From Myxococcus stipitatus (lineage in GTDB: Bacteria; Myxococcota; Myxococcia; Myxococcales; Myxococcaceae): a stretch of 64,000 bases of DNA. The stretch covers positions 124,001 through 188,000 of the forward strand of contig NZ_JAKCFI010000002.1 in the NCBI RefSeq assembly GCF_021412625.1, written 5' to 3'. Shown here one piece after another: positions 16,597 to 26,597 of the stretch (position 1 is the stretch's first letter; each line of letters starts with the position of its first letter). Below the pieces are notes generated by a model, which was not told the DNA's origin, did not search any database, and worked only from the letters and a program-made list of their open reading frames with translations. The position numbers and the translations under genes are program-made.

Positions 16597-19359
16597 ATGC
16601 TCGAGAGGAGCGCTGTGACGAGGGGCAAGTGGATGTTGGCGACCGCCTGGGCGGTCGTCCTTGCGGGCGCCAGGGTTGAAGGCGCCGAACTGAATACGCT
16701 GCGGAACCTGGACGTGGCCCGCACGGGCTCCGGCGCCCAGGTCGTGGTGACCGGGACCCGGCCGCCCACCTTCACCGTCTTCCGGCTCAGCGGGCCGGAG
16801 CGGCTGGTGGTCGACCTGTCCTCGGCCGACGCGACCGGCATCAAGGGCCACCACGACGGCACCGGCCCCGTGTCGGGCGTCGTCGCGTCGCAGTTCTCGG
16901 ACGAGCGCGCGAGCGTGGGCCGGGTGCTGCTCGCGCTGGACAAGGCGTCGCAGTACGACGTCCGCGCGGACGGCAACCGCGTGGTCATCTCCGTGGACGG
17001 CGCCGCTCCGACGCAGGAGCCCGTCGCCGACGCGAAGCGCCCGGAGCCGGTGGTCGCCCCCGCGCCCGCCCAGTCCGCGGAGCTGAAGCCCGCGCCCGTC
17101 CAGGTCGCCGAGGTCAAGCCCGCGCCCGCCCAGGTCGCCCCGGTGGCCGAGGCTCCCGCCGCGCCGGTCGCGGTGGCCGCGCCGGCGAAGGCCGCCCTGC
17201 CGGAGAACGTGGTGGCCGCCGAGGCCGACGAGCGCGAGGTCGCTCATCCCGCCCAGCGCATCACCCAGCTCTCCTACGCGGATGACACCCTGCGCATCCG
17301 CGCGGACGGCGACATCGCCCGCTACGAGGTCCTGGAGCTGGCGGACCCGCCGCGGCTCGCCGTGGACATGTACGGCGTGGGCTTGGCGGCCCGCGCGCCG
17401 CGCGTGAGCGGCGCCTCCCTGCGGGAAGTGCGCGTCGGCGCCCACTCGGACAAGGTCCGGCTGGTGCTGGACGTGCGCGGCAAGATGCCCGCCTACCGCG
17501 TGGACCGCGCCGAGCGCGGCCTCGAGGTGGTGCTGGGGGGCGCGGTGGCCCGCAAGGCGGCGCCGTCGCCCTCGAGCCAGGAGGCCGTGGCCTCCATCGC
17601 GGAGGTCGAGCCCCTGCGCGCCGCGCCCGCTCCGGTCGAGGCGCCCGTCACCGCCTCCACCGTGGAGGTCAAGGACCTGTCGTTCCAGGAGGGCGGCGCG
17701 GGTGGTCGCGTCGTGCTGAAGCTCTCCGGGACCGCCGCGTGGAAGGTGGACCGTCCGGACCCGCGCAGCGCCGTGCTCACGCTGGACAACGCCCGGATCC
17801 CCAAGAAGCTGGAGCGCAGCCTGGACACGAGCGCGCTCGAGACGCCGGTGAAGATGATCAGCGCCTTCAGCGTCCCGGGCGAGGGCCGCAAGGTGCGCGT
17901 GGTGGTCGCCGCGGACGGCGCCATCGAGGAGAAGGTCTCTCAGAGCGGTGGCACGCTGTCGTGGCGGCTGGACGTCAAGGGCGTGAAGACGGAGGAGGTC
18001 TCCGTCGCGCAGCGCACGGCGGGCTTCACCGCCGAGGCCCCCGCGTACGCCGCCGAGGGCGCCCCCCAGCAGGCCCGCTACCGTGGCAAGCGCGTGTCCT
18101 TCGAGTTCAAGGACATCGACATCCAGAACCTGCTGCGCGTCATCGCGGAGATCTCCAAGAAGAACGTCGTGGTGGCGGATGACGTGAGCGGTCGCGTCAC
18201 CATCCGGCTGCGCAACGTGCCCTGGGACCAGGCCCTGGACCTCATCCTGCGCACCAAGCAGCTGGGCAAGGAGGAGTTCGGCAACATCATCCGCATCGCC
18301 CCGCTCAAGACGCTGGAGGAGGAGGCCCGGCTGCGCCAGGAGCGCAAGAAGTCGCAGCAGCTGCTGGAGGACCTGATGGTCAACCTCATCCCGGTGAACT
18401 ACGCGGTCGCGGCCGACATGTCGGCGCGCGTGAAGGACGTGCTGAGCGACCGGGGCTCCGTCACCGTGGACACGCGCACCAACGTCCTCATCGTGAAGGA
18501 CGTCCGCGCCAACACGGAGAAGGCCCGCGCGCTGGTCCGCAGCCTCGACACCCAGACGCCGCAGGTGCTCATCGAGAGCCGCATCGTGGAGGCCAGCACC
18601 ACGTTCAGCCGCGAGCTGGGCGTCCAGTGGGGTGGTCAGGCGCGGGCTTCCGCGGCCACCGGCAACAGCACGGGCCTCATCTTCCCCAACTCGCTGGCGG
18701 TCACGGGCGCGGCGGGCGGAGTGGCGGGCGCTGGCGTGCCGGCGAACCCCAACTTCGCCGTGAACCTCCCCGCCGCCGTGACGACCGGCGCCGGTGGCGC
18801 CCTCGGCTTCACCTTCGGTTCGGCCGGAGGCGCGCTGCAGCTCAACCTGCGCCTGTCCGCGGCGGAGACCGAGGGTACGGTGAAGACCATCTCCGCGCCG
18901 CGCGTGACGACGCTCGACAACAACACCGCGCGCATCAGCCAGGGTCTGTCCATCCCGTTCAGCCAGACCTCCGCGGGTGGCGTGAACACGACCTTCGTGG
19001 AAGCGCGCCTGTCGCTGGAGGTGACGCCGCACATCACCCAGGACGGCAGCATCCTGATGGCCATCAACGCCTCCAACAACCAGCCTGACCCGTCGAACAC
19101 CGGCGCGAACGGCCAGCCGTCCATCCAGCGCAAGGAGGCCGTCACCCAGGTGCTGGTGAAGGATGGCGACACCACGGTCATCGGCGGCATCTACGTGCGC
19201 CGCGGAAGCTCCCAGGCCAATCAGGTGCCCTTCCTGTCGAAGATTCCGGTGCTCGGCTACCTGTTCCGGAACACCACGGAGACGGACGACCGGCAGGAGC
19301 TGCTCATCTTCATCACGCCGCGAATCCTCAACCGGCAGACCATCGCGCAGAGCCTCTAA
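16597..19359 (+). CDS. pilQ: PilQ, T4P outer-membrane secretin
   Basis: 920 residues from the ATG at 16597 (GAGGGGAC upstream). A signal peptide ends at about residue 30. Three AMIN-like beta domains follow, at about 32-125, 213-312 and 345-460, separated by Ala/Pro-rich linkers; AMIN domains bind peptidoglycan. Next come the secretin N0 domain (about 497-570), N1 (about 594-655) and the conserved secretin pore (about 657-915, with LIESRIVEA and LSLEVTPHI). It forms the gated channel through which the pilus passes. It is the last pil gene of the series. Confidence 0.96.
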   Translation: MLERSAVTRGKWMLATAWAVVLAGARVEGAELNTLRNLDVARTGSGAQVVVTGTRPPTFTVFRLSGPERLVVDLSSADATGIKGHHDGTGPVSGVVASQFSDERASVGRVLLALDKASQYDVRADGNRVVISVDGAAPTQEPVADAKRPEPVVAPAPAQSAELKPAPVQVAEVKPAPAQVAPVAEAPAAPVAVAAPAKAALPENVVAAEADEREVAHPAQRITQLSYADDTLRIRADGDIARYEVLELADPPRLAVDMYGVGLAARAPRVSGASLREVRVGAHSDKVRLVLDVRGKMPAYRVDRAERGLEVVLGGAVARKAAPSPSSQEAVASIAEVEPLRAAPAPVEAPVTASTVEVKDLSFQEGGAGGRVVLKLSGTAAWKVDRPDPRSAVLTLDNARIPKKLERSLDTSALETPVKMISAFSVPGEGRKVRVVVAADGAIEEKVSQSGGTLSWRLDVKGVKTEEVSVAQRTAGFTAEAPAYAAEGAPQQARYRGKRVSFEFKDIDIQNLLRVIAEISKKNVVVADDVSGRVTIRLRNVPWDQALDLILRTKQLGKEEFGNIIRIAPLKTLEEEARLRQERKKSQQLLEDLMVNLIPVNYAVAADMSARVKDVLSDRGSVTVDTRTNVLIVKDVRANTEKARALVRSLDTQTPQVLIESRIVEASTTFSRELGVQWGGQARASAATGNSTGLIFPNSLAVTGAAGGVAGAGVPANPNFAVNLPAAVTTGAGGALGFTFGSAGGALQLNLRLSAAETEGTVKTISAPRVTTLDNNTARISQGLSIPFSQTSAGGVNTTFVEARLSLEVTPHITQDGSILMAINASNNQPDPSNTGANGQPSIQRKEAVTQVLVKDGDTTVIGGIYVRRGSSQANQVPFLSKIPVLGYLFRNTTETDDRQELLIFITPRILNRQTIAQSL

Positions 19360-19391
19360 GGCGCTGTTCCATGTCAGGAGAGCGTTTCCTC

Positions 19392-20045
19392 ATGAAGCCT
19401 TTCTACATCGCAGCACTCCTCGCGCTGGGACCGGTCGCGTGCGTCGACTCCACGCCGGCCCTCCAGGTCCTCACCGTGGCGCCGCCGGACACGGACTGCG
19501 TCATCCCCGACGACGTCGGGCTGCTCCGGGGTTCGGTCAACCTGAGCCTCACGGACAGCTACCTGCTGGGGCTCAACGTGGTCTCCAACCTCCAGGGCAG
19601 CGAGGTCCTGGTGGGGGGCAACCCCGTGTCGGACCCGAACAGCCTCAACGTCTACCTCACGGAGGTGGAGTTCAGCTACGCGACGGAGCCCCGGATCAAC
19701 GTCGAGTCCGAGACGGTCGCCATCTACGGCTCCTTCCCGAGCGCGGACGACGGGCAGCTGCTCATCAACCTCCTGACGACGAAGGCCGCCGAGACGCTCA
19801 AGGCGCAGATCGCCGCGGATGCCTCCGTCGAGATGGTCGTGACGATCCAGCTCCACGGGAAGACCACGTCCGGCAGCGAGGTGGATTCGAACGAGGTCAA
19901 GTATCCCCTCACGGTGACCAACGAAGCGTTCGCGTGCCCGGACAACCAGGTGCCGGTGGTGCCGGCCGACATCGCCTGCAACCTCATCGGCATGAACGGC
20001 GTCGTGCCGGCCTGCGCCGCGCCGCCGACGACGCCCACCCCCTGA
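19392..20045 (+). CDS. Outer-membrane-type lipoprotein downstream of pilQ
   Basis: 217 residues from the ATG at 19392 (AGGAGAGCG upstream). The signal ends in PVAC, making Cys17 the lipidated residue. The rest is a predicted beta-rich extracytoplasmic domain with two Cys in a C-terminal Pro/Thr-rich tail. No known domain was recognised. It lies only 32 bp after pilQ and in the same direction, so a role in secretin assembly or stability is possible but not shown. Confidence 0.65.
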   Translation: MKPFYIAALLALGPVACVDSTPALQVLTVAPPDTDCVIPDDVGLLRGSVNLSLTDSYLLGLNVVSNLQGSEVLVGGNPVSDPNSLNVYLTEVEFSYATEPRINVESETVAIYGSFPSADDGQLLINLLTTKAAETLKAQIAADASVEMVVTIQLHGKTTSGSEVDSNEVKYPLTVTNEAFACPDNQVPVVPADIACNLIGMNGVVPACAAPPTTPTP

Positions 20046-20075
20046 GCGGTCCGAACGCCTGGAGTCCCAGTCACC

Positions 20076-20438
20076 ATGTCCTTCCGTACGCACCTCGAGT
20101 CGGTGGTCAACCAGGTGGATGGAGCCCTCGCGTGCAGCGTGATGGGTTTCGATGGCATCTCCGTCGACACCTATCAGCGTGAGGAGGCCGGAGACCTCGA
20201 CCTGGGTGGCGCCTGGGTCGAGTACGCCAACCTCCTCACCCAGCTGCGCCACGCGGCGGAGACGCTCAAGACGGGGGCCGTCAGCGAGGTCAGCGTCAAC
20301 AGCGACAAGGTGCTGACCGTGATGCGGCTGGTGTCCCCCGAGTACTTCCTGGTGCTCGCGCTGCGCGCGGACGGCAACTTCGGCAAGGGGCGCTATGTGC
20401 TCCGCGTGACGGCCCCCAAGGTCGGCGCGGAGCTCTAG
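20076..20438 (+). CDS. mglC: MglC, Roadblock/LC7 polarity protein
   Basis: 120 residues, a single Roadblock/LC7 domain (start MSFRTHLESVVNQVDGALAC, then MGFDGISVDTY, as in MglB-like proteins). In M. xanthus the MglB paralogue MglC sits in this position downstream of pilQ and interacts with MglB and RomR to control polarity reversals. The identification rests on the fold, the size and the pilQ-lipoprotein-mglC-efp order. A different Roadblock paralogue cannot be fully excluded. Confidence 0.75.
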   Translation: MSFRTHLESVVNQVDGALACSVMGFDGISVDTYQREEAGDLDLGGAWVEYANLLTQLRHAAETLKTGAVSEVSVNSDKVLTVMRLVSPEYFLVLALRADGNFGKGRYVLRVTAPKVGAEL

Positions 20439-20488
20439 GCCCACGCCTGTACAGCAGTCATCCGAGCGACGCACCGCTCCGCAGGTTT

Positions 20489-20514
20489 CCCCTTCCCATG
20501 GAAGGGGCCATGGG
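20489..20514 (+). promoter_or_regulatory. Two mutually exclusive hairpins before efp
   Basis: CCCCTTCC (20489-20496) pairs with GGAAGGGG (20500-20507) around a 3-base loop. CCCATGG (20495-20501) can instead pair with CCATGGG (20508-20514). The two stems share bases and cannot coexist. They lie in the 134-bp mglC-efp gap and could act as a terminator or attenuator. Confidence 0.4.
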
Positions 20515-20572
20515 CTAGACACCCCCGACTTTTCAAGCTTCCGCAGTTCCGAGTCTGAAGGAGTCGGTCCCC

Positions 20573-21154
20573 ATGGCCGGTGTCATTGATACGTCCGAGT
20601 TTCACAACGGTTTGAAGATCGAAATCGATGGCGAGCCGTTCGTCGTCGTCGAGTTTCAGCACGTGAAGCCGGGCAAGGGTTCTGCGTTCGTCCGCACCAA
20701 GATCCGCAGCCTGCTCTCCGGCCGCGTCCTGCAGCCGACGCTGAAGTCCGGCGAGAAGGTCGGCAGGCCGGACATCGAAGAGAAGGACATGCAGTACCTG
20801 TACGAGCAGGGCGGCGACTACTACTTCATGGACACCCGCTCCTTCGAGCAGACCTTCATCAGCGAGCAGGCGCTGGGGGACTCGAAGAACTTCCTGAAGG
20901 AGAACATCAACGCCTCCATCCTGTTCTGGAATGGGAAGGCGATCGCCGTGACGCTGCCCAACTCGGTGGACCTGAAGGTCACCAAGTGCGACCCGGGCGT
21001 GCGCGGCGACACCGTGTCCGGCGCCCTGAAGCCCGCCACGCTGGAGACCGGCTTCGTGGTCAACGTCCCCCTCTTCATCAACGAGGGCGACATCCTCAAG
21101 ATCGACACGCGTGACGGGGGCAAGTACCTCACCCGCGTGGCCACGGCTGGCTAG
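20573..21154 (+). CDS. efp: Elongation factor P
   Basis: 193 residues from an ATG with GAAGGAGT upstream. EF-P binds between the P and E sites of stalled ribosomes and relieves pausing at polyproline stretches, which are common in this genome. The loop [14 protein letters not shown] presents Lys35, the residue modified by EpmA-type or other systems; no modifying enzyme is encoded nearby. The three-domain length is normal. It precedes accB by 26 bp, a common bacterial arrangement. Confidence 0.97.
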   Translation: MAGVIDTSEFHNGLKIEIDGEPFVVVEFQHVKPGKGSAFVRTKIRSLLSGRVLQPTLKSGEKVGRPDIEEKDMQYLYEQGGDYYFMDTRSFEQTFISEQALGDSKNFLKENINASILFWNGKAIAVTLPNSVDLKVTKCDPGVRGDTVSGALKPATLETGFVVNVPLFINEGDILKIDTRDGGKYLTRVATAG

Positions 21155-21180
21155 CACTTCCGACGGGAGGGGACGCGAGC

Positions 21181-21771
21181 ATGGCAACGAAGCGAAAGTC
21201 GACGCGGGCCTCCACGCCCGCGAGCGCGCCGGCCCCCGAGGCCTCGCGCGATGCGGGCAACACGTCGCTGGACGTGGAGGCCCTGCGGGAGATCGTCAAC
21301 ATCCTCGAGGCCTCGGACGTGACGAGGCTGGTGTGGAAGCGCGGGGAGGAGAAGCTCTTCATCCGCCGCGGCCACGCCCCGGAGACGACCATCGTCCACC
21401 ACGCGGCGCCCGCGCCCGTGTCCGTGGGCCCGGCCGTCGAGTACACCGCGCCGGCCGCCCCGCGCGTGGCCGCCGCCCCCGTGGCGGCGCCCGCTCCGGC
21501 CCCCGCGGCGGAGAAGGCCGCGGAGAAGCCCGGCCACCTGGTGTCGAGCCCCTTCGTCGGGACGTTCTACCGGACGCCCGCACCCGACCAGCCCCCGTTC
21601 GTCGACGTGGGCGCGGTGGTGAAGAAGGGCCAGGTGCTCTGCATCATCGAGGCGATGAAGTTGATGAACGAAATCGAGTCCGAGGTCTCTGGCCGCGTGG
21701 TGGAGATCCTCGTGGAGAACGGCCGCCCGGTGGAGTTCGGTCAGGCGCTGTTCCGTATCGAGCCGGCCTGA
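21181..21771 (+). CDS. accB: AccB, biotin carboxyl carrier protein of acetyl-CoA carboxylase
   Basis: 196 residues. An N-terminal docking segment (about 28-65) is followed by an Ala/Pro-rich swing arm (about 75-115) and the C-terminal biotinyl domain, with [11 protein letters not shown] placing the biotinylated Lys at 160. The N-terminus [17 protein letters not shown] is a basic extension beyond the E. coli protein. It carries carboxyl-biotin between AccC and the transferase during malonyl-CoA synthesis. accC follows directly. Confidence 0.97.
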   Translation: MATKRKSTRASTPASAPAPEASRDAGNTSLDVEALREIVNILEASDVTRLVWKRGEEKLFIRRGHAPETTIVHHAAPAPVSVGPAVEYTAPAAPRVAAAPVAAPAPAPAAEKAAEKPGHLVSSPFVGTFYRTPAPDQPPFVDVGAVVKKGQVLCIIEAMKLMNEIESEVSGRVVEILVENGRPVEFGQALFRIEPA

Positions 21772-21844
21772 TGTGGTGCTCGCGCCTCCCGCCTTCCCGG
21801 CGGGCGGCGCGCTCCGTTGGACCGCTGCCGCAGGAGACACGCCC

Positions 21845-23230
21845 GTGTTCAAGAAGGTGCTCATCGCCAACCGCGGGGAGATTGCCCTGCGGGTCATCCG
21901 CGCCTGCCGGGAATTGGGGATCGCCACGGTGGCGGTGCACTCCACGGCGGACGCCAACGCGCTCCACGTCCGCTTCGCGGACGAGTCGGTGTGCATCGGT
22001 CCGCCGGCTTCCAAGGAGAGCTACCTCAACGTCCCGCAGCTCTTGTCCGCCGCTGAAATCACCCGCGCGGACGCCATCCACCCGGGCTACGGCTTCCTGT
22101 CGGAGAACGCCGAGTTCGCGGAGGTGTGCGAGAACTGCAAGATTCGCTTCATCGGTCCGCGCCCGGAGATGCTGCGGCTGATGGGCAACAAGGTCCGCGC
22201 CCGCCAGGCGGCGCGCGAGGCGGGCCTGCCGCTGCTGCCGGGCAGCCCCGGCACGGTGAAGGACCCGCGCGAGGCGGAGGCGTTCGCCCGCGAGATCGGC
22301 TTCCCCGTCATCCTCAAGGCGGCCGCGGGTGGCGGCGGCAAGGGGATGAAGATCGTCCGCGAGCCGAGCGCGCTGGCCCAGGCCTTCGCCACGGCGCAGG
22401 CGGAGGCGGTGGCCTCGTTCGCCAACGGCGACCTCTACATCGAGCGGTACGTGGAGAAGCCGCGCCACATCGAAATCCAGATTGTCGCGGACGAGCACGG
22501 CAACATCATCCACCTCAACGAGCGCGAGTGCTCGGTGCAGCGCCGGCACCAGAAGCTCATCGAGGAGAGCCCGTCGCCGGCGCTCACGCCGGAGCTGCGC
22601 AAGCGCATGGGCGAGGTGTCCGTCCAGGCGATGCAGAAGCTGCGCTACAACAACGTGGGGACCATCGAGTACCTGCTCGACGAGCGCGGCGAGTTCTACT
22701 TCATGGAGATGAACACGCGCATCCAGGTGGAGCACCCGGTGACGGAGCTCGTCACGGGCATCGACCTGGTCCGCGAGCAGATCCGCATGGCCTACGGCCA
22801 CCCCCTGCGCTTCAAGCAGGAGGACATCCAGATTCGCGGGCACGCCATCGAGTGCCGCGTCAACGCCGAGGACCCCATCACCTTCGCGCCGTGGCCGGGG
22901 AAGATCACCGGCTACAGCGTCCCCGGTGGCTACGGGGTGCGCGTGGACTCGGGGGCGTACGAGAACTACACGGTGCTGCCGTACTACGACAGCCTGCTGG
23001 CCAAGCTCATCGTCCACGCGGAGGACCGCGAGACGGCCATCCGCCGGATGCAGCGGGCGCTGGGCGAGTACGTGGTGGAGGGCATCCGCACCAACATCCC
23101 GTTCCACCGGGCCGCACTGGTGGAGGAGTCGTTCCAGGAAGGCAACTACGACACGCGCTTCGTGGAGCGGTTGCTGGCCAGTGAGACCGGGACGCGGCGC
23201 TTGAAGAAGGCCGTGGAAGAAACGCCGTAG
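21845..23230 (+). CDS. accC: AccC, biotin carboxylase
   Basis: 461 residues from a GTG at 21845 that begins the conserved [16 protein letters not shown], with AGGAGA about 11 bases upstream; an earlier GTG would add non-conserved residues. ATP-grasp features are present: GGGGKGMK, the catalytic [14 protein letters not shown] and the carboxylase tail. It uses ATP and bicarbonate to carboxylate biotin on AccB, the first step of fatty acid synthesis. Confidence 0.97.
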   Translation: MFKKVLIANRGEIALRVIRACRELGIATVAVHSTADANALHVRFADESVCIGPPASKESYLNVPQLLSAAEITRADAIHPGYGFLSENAEFAEVCENCKIRFIGPRPEMLRLMGNKVRARQAAREAGLPLLPGSPGTVKDPREAEAFAREIGFPVILKAAAGGGGKGMKIVREPSALAQAFATAQAEAVASFANGDLYIERYVEKPRHIEIQIVADEHGNIIHLNERECSVQRRHQKLIEESPSPALTPELRKRMGEVSVQAMQKLRYNNVGTIEYLLDERGEFYFMEMNTRIQVEHPVTELVTGIDLVREQIRMAYGHPLRFKQEDIQIRGHAIECRVNAEDPITFAPWPGKITGYSVPGGYGVRVDSGAYENYTVLPYYDSLLAKLIVHAEDRETAIRRMQRALGEYVVEGIRTNIPFHRAALVEESFQEGNYDTRFVERLLASETGTRRLKKAVEETP

Positions 23231-23254
23231 CGCACGTCCGCCTACCGTGGCGTT

Positions 23255-23271
23255 CCCGCCCGTGGGGCGGG
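23255..23271 (+). terminator. Hairpin after accC
   Basis: CCCGCCC (23255-23261) and GGGCGGG (23265-23271) form a perfect 7-bp stem with a 3-base loop, 25 bases after the accC stop. There is no U-tract. Confidence 0.45.
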
Positions 23272-23315
23272 CATGCGAGCAGGTGATCTGGCACCGGGGG
23301 GAGCCGGGCTGTTTC

Positions 23316-23344
23316 TTGACCCGCGTTGGAGGATTCCGTTAGCC
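23316..23344 (+). promoter_or_regulatory. Possible vegetative promoter of sgmX
   Basis: TTGACC (23316-23321) and TTAGCC (23339-23344) are 17 bases apart. The -35 box is good and the -10 box poor. It lies 77 bp before the sgmX ATG and after the accC hairpin. Confidence 0.3.
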
Positions 23345-23420
23345 TCCGACTCTCCCCCCTTTTGAAGATAGAAACCCGCGAAGTTCCAAGGGGTTTCGGC
23401 CTGCCGGAAGCCCACGCTCG

Positions 23421-26400
23421 ATGGACAAGAACAAGATCATCGAAGCCGCCGCGAAGCTGGTCGCGAAGGGCGCCTACGACAAAGCCATCAAGGAGTACCA
23501 GAAGGTCCTGGAGGTCGACCCGAAGGACATCCGGGTGCTCCAGAAGATGGGGGAACTGTACCAGAAGAAGAACGACAACGCCCAGGCGGCGCACTTCTTC
23601 ACCAAGGTCGCGGAGAGCTACTCCTCCGACGGGTTCTTCCTCAAGGCCGTCGCGCTCTACAAGCAGGTCCTCAAGCTCAATCCGAACCTCCTGGAGGTGA
23701 ACCTCAAGCTGGCGGAGCTCCACCAGCAGCTCGGGCTGATGTCCGAGGCGATGGCCTACTTCCAGATCGTGGCCAACCACTACGACAAGGCGGGCGACAC
23801 GAAGGCGTCGCTCGATACCTTGAAGAAGATGGTGGATCTCGACCCGGAGAACGTGGCGTCGAAGATCAAGCTGGCCGAACTCTACGCGCGCGAGAACATG
23901 ACTCGCGAGGCCATCCAGGAGTTCAAGCGCGCCGCCGAGTACCTCAAGCGCAACAACCGCGGCGACGACTGGGGCCGCGTCGCGGAGCGCCTGTCCACGC
24001 TCGAGCCGGACAACCTCCCGCTCGCCAAGGAGCTGGCGTCCTCGTACCTGCAACGCGGTGACCAGAAGCGCGCCCTGGCCAAGCTCCAGGTGTGCTTCAA
24101 GGCGGACGGCCGCGACGTGGAGACGCTGTCGCTCCTGGCGCAGGCGTTCCAGGGGCTGGGCCAGACCTCCAAGACGGTGTCCGTCTACAAGGAACTGGCG
24201 AAGATCCACCAGGAGCGCGGCCGCGCCACGGAGGCCGAGGCCGTCTGGACGCAGATCGAGGTGTTGGATCCGCAGGACCCGGACCTGCTGGCGCGCCGCG
24301 CGCCCGTGGCCGCTCCCGCCGCGCCGCAGCCCGTCTCCCGTCCCGCGCCGCAGCCCCAGGCCGCGCCGGCCGCCGCGCAACCCGCGCCGCAGCCCCAGGT
24401 CGCGCAGCCCGCGCCGGCGCCCGTCGCCGCGCCGCAGCCCGCCTCGGGCCTGGGCCGCGAGCAGCTGTCGAAGCTGCTGACGGAGACGGACGTCTACGTG
24501 AAGTACGGGCTCCACGACAAGGCGCTGGAGCACCTGCGGAAGATCTTCTCCGTCGACCCGGAGAACCTGGACGCGCACGAGAAGGCGTATCAAATCTACG
24601 TCGCGTCGGGGAACACGGCGCAGGCGAGCGAGCAGCTGCTCAACGTGCTGCGCCTGTGCACGCGCAACGCGGACTCGACGCGCGCGCAGCCCTACCTGGC
24701 GACCATCCTCCAGCAGAACCCGTCCCACCCCGAGGTCCCGGCGTTCCTGTCGGTGCTGCGCGTGGAGGGGCCGGTGGCCGCGGCGCCCGCCGCGAGCGTG
24801 GTGGAGTCGGTGGGCGAGGACGCCATCCTCGTCGACTCCAGCGACGACGAGATCCTCGTCGCGCCGCCGCCCGAGGACGCGCTGCTGCATCCGCCGGGGG
24901 ACGAGCTGGCGCTGGCCACGCTCCCGTCGAGCGACGCCGACGAGGTCATCGACGACGAGGGCGACGCCACCGTCGTCAGCGAGGAGGCGCTGGTCGGCGA
25001 GGCCATCACCTCCGGCGAGCACGAGGTCTACGACGCGCCGTCCCCCGAGGACCTGGCCGCGGACGCCGCGGACGAGACGCTCGTCTCCGACGACGGGCTG
25101 ATGTTGACGGACGAGCCCGGCATGCTGGCCTCGGACGACGAGCCGCTCGTGTCCTCGGGCGACTTCGGCGACGAGCCGATGGCCGCGCTGGGGGACGAGT
25201 CCGACGACGTGGCCACGTCGACGTCGCTGGAGGCGCTGTCGCTCGGCGACGACGACGCGCCCCCGCCCACCATGGTGCGCGCGCCCACGCGGGCGCTGCT
25301 CCAGGAGGCCGCGCCCAACACGCGCAAGCAGCCCTCGCTGCGCGAGGAGGCGCCGCTGGACGTGGACGAGGTGCCCACGCGGGTGGGCATCGCGCCGCTG
25401 GACGCCTCCGAGCTCGAGGACTTCGAGGAGGAGTCCGCGGAGCTGTCCTCGTTCGAGGAGCCCGTCGCGCAGGAGCTGCCCGGCTTCGAGATGCCGTCGC
25501 TGGGCGACCCCCTCGAGGACGAGGAGGAGCCCACCGCGTCGCACGCCGTCGCGGTGGTGGAGGAGGTCGCCGAGGCGGCCGAGTCCGACTTCTCCGCCGT
25601 GGAGGAGCCAGAGCCCGTGGTCGAGGAGGCCGCGGCCGGTGGCGAGGACGAGGAGGAGCCGGCGTCCGAGGAGTGCGACGAGGCCGCCTTCTTCCTGGAC
25701 CAGGGGCTGCTCGAGGAGGCGCGGGAGATCCTCGAGACGGTGATGATCGCCTTCCCGGGCCACGTGCGCGCCGCCGAGCTGATGGAGCGGCTGGAGGCGC
25801 AGGAGGCCAGCGGTGGCGCGGCGGAGGAGGCCGAGGCCTCTCACGAGCCCATCACGGTTCCCTCCGTGCAGCCGGTGACGGGCGGGGAGGGCGAGCGCGA
25901 CGCATTCGACCTGGCGGCGGAGCTGGCCGGGGAGATCGACAACCTCGGCGACGACGCCGCGGCCGCCAGCCCGGCGGAGGACGACTTCCAGTACTCGGTG
26001 GAGGAGGTCTTCTCCGAGTTCAAGAAGGGCCTCGCGAAGGTGGTGAAGCCCGAGGACGTGGACACGCACTACGACCTGGGCATCGCCTACAAGGAGATGG
26101 GCCTGCTGGACGACGCGCTCCACGAGTTCGAGGTGGCGCGCCAGGGCTGCGTGGGCACCAAGCGCGAGCTCGACTGCGTCACCATGATGGGCATGCTGCA
26201 CCTGCTGCGCGGCGACGCGCAGGCGGCGGTCCAGACGTTCCGCGAGGGCATGGCGAACACGCACGCCACGGGTGAGGCGGCGAAGGCGCTCGGCTTCGAG
26301 CTGGCGGGTGCCTGGGAGGCGGCGGGCGAGCCGGGCAAGGCCCTGTTCCACTTCCAGCGCGTGGCGGCGATGGACGCGAAGTACCGCGACGCGGGCGCGC

Positions 26401-26573
26401 AGGTGTCGCGGCTGGCCGCCGTCGCCGAGCCCGAGGACGATCCGCTCCCGTCCGCGACGTCCGTGGCCGTGAATGGCTCCAAGTCCACCGGTGCCGCCGG
26501 CGCTTCGGCGGTGGCGAATCCCCCGGTGCCAGCGGCCGGCGCGCCCAAGGCGCGCAAGGTCGGTTACGTGTAG
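23421..26573 (+). CDS. sgmX: SgmX, TPR protein that activates pilus formation at the leading pole
   Basis: 1050 residues. TPR units cover about 1-290, then a Pro/Ala/Gln-rich linker (about 293-350), a second TPR group (about 350-460), a long highly acidic, probably disordered stretch (about 465-750), and C-terminal helical repeats (about 750-1020). In M. xanthus SgmX is recruited by MglA-GTP and stimulates T4P extension at the leading pole. The position (pilQ, lipoprotein, mglC, efp, accBC, then this gene) matches the M. xanthus order for sgmX. The identification is by synteny and architecture. Confidence 0.78.
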   Translation: MDKNKIIEAAAKLVAKGAYDKAIKEYQKVLEVDPKDIRVLQKMGELYQKKNDNAQAAHFFTKVAESYSSDGFFLKAVALYKQVLKLNPNLLEVNLKLAELHQQLGLMSEAMAYFQIVANHYDKAGDTKASLDTLKKMVDLDPENVASKIKLAELYARENMTREAIQEFKRAAEYLKRNNRGDDWGRVAERLSTLEPDNLPLAKELASSYLQRGDQKRALAKLQVCFKADGRDVETLSLLAQAFQGLGQTSKTVSVYKELAKIHQERGRATEAEAVWTQIEVLDPQDPDLLARRAPVAAPAAPQPVSRPAPQPQAAPAAAQPAPQPQVAQPAPAPVAAPQPASGLGREQLSKLLTETDVYVKYGLHDKALEHLRKIFSVDPENLDAHEKAYQIYVASGNTAQASEQLLNVLRLCTRNADSTRAQPYLATILQQNPSHPEVPAFLSVLRVEGPVAAAPAASVVESVGEDAILVDSSDDEILVAPPPEDALLHPPGDELALATLPSSDADEVIDDEGDATVVSEEALVGEAITSGEHEVYDAPSPEDLAADAADETLVSDDGLMLTDEPGMLASDDEPLVSSGDFGDEPMAALGDESDDVATSTSLEALSLGDDDAPPPTMVRAPTRALLQEAAPNTRKQPSLREEAPLDVDEVPTRVGIAPLDASELEDFEEESAELSSFEEPVAQELPGFEMPSLGDPLEDEEEPTASHAVAVVEEVAEAAESDFSAVEEPEPVVEEAAAGGEDEEEPASEECDEAAFFLDQGLLEEAREILETVMIAFPGHVRAAELMERLEAQEASGGAAEEAEASHEPITVPSVQPVTGGEGERDAFDLAAELAGEIDNLGDDAAAASPAEDDFQYSVEEVFSEFKKGLAKVVKPEDVDTHYDLGIAYKEMGLLDDALHEFEVARQGCVGTKRELDCVTMMGMLHLLRGDAQAAVQTFREGMANTHATGEAAKALGFELAGAWEAAGEPGKALFHFQRVAAMDAKYRDAGAQVSRLAAVAEPEDDPLPSATSVAVNGSKSTGAAGASAVANPPVPAAGAPKARKVGYV

Positions 26574-26597
26574 TTGCCCCCGAGGTCCGGCGAGCCC

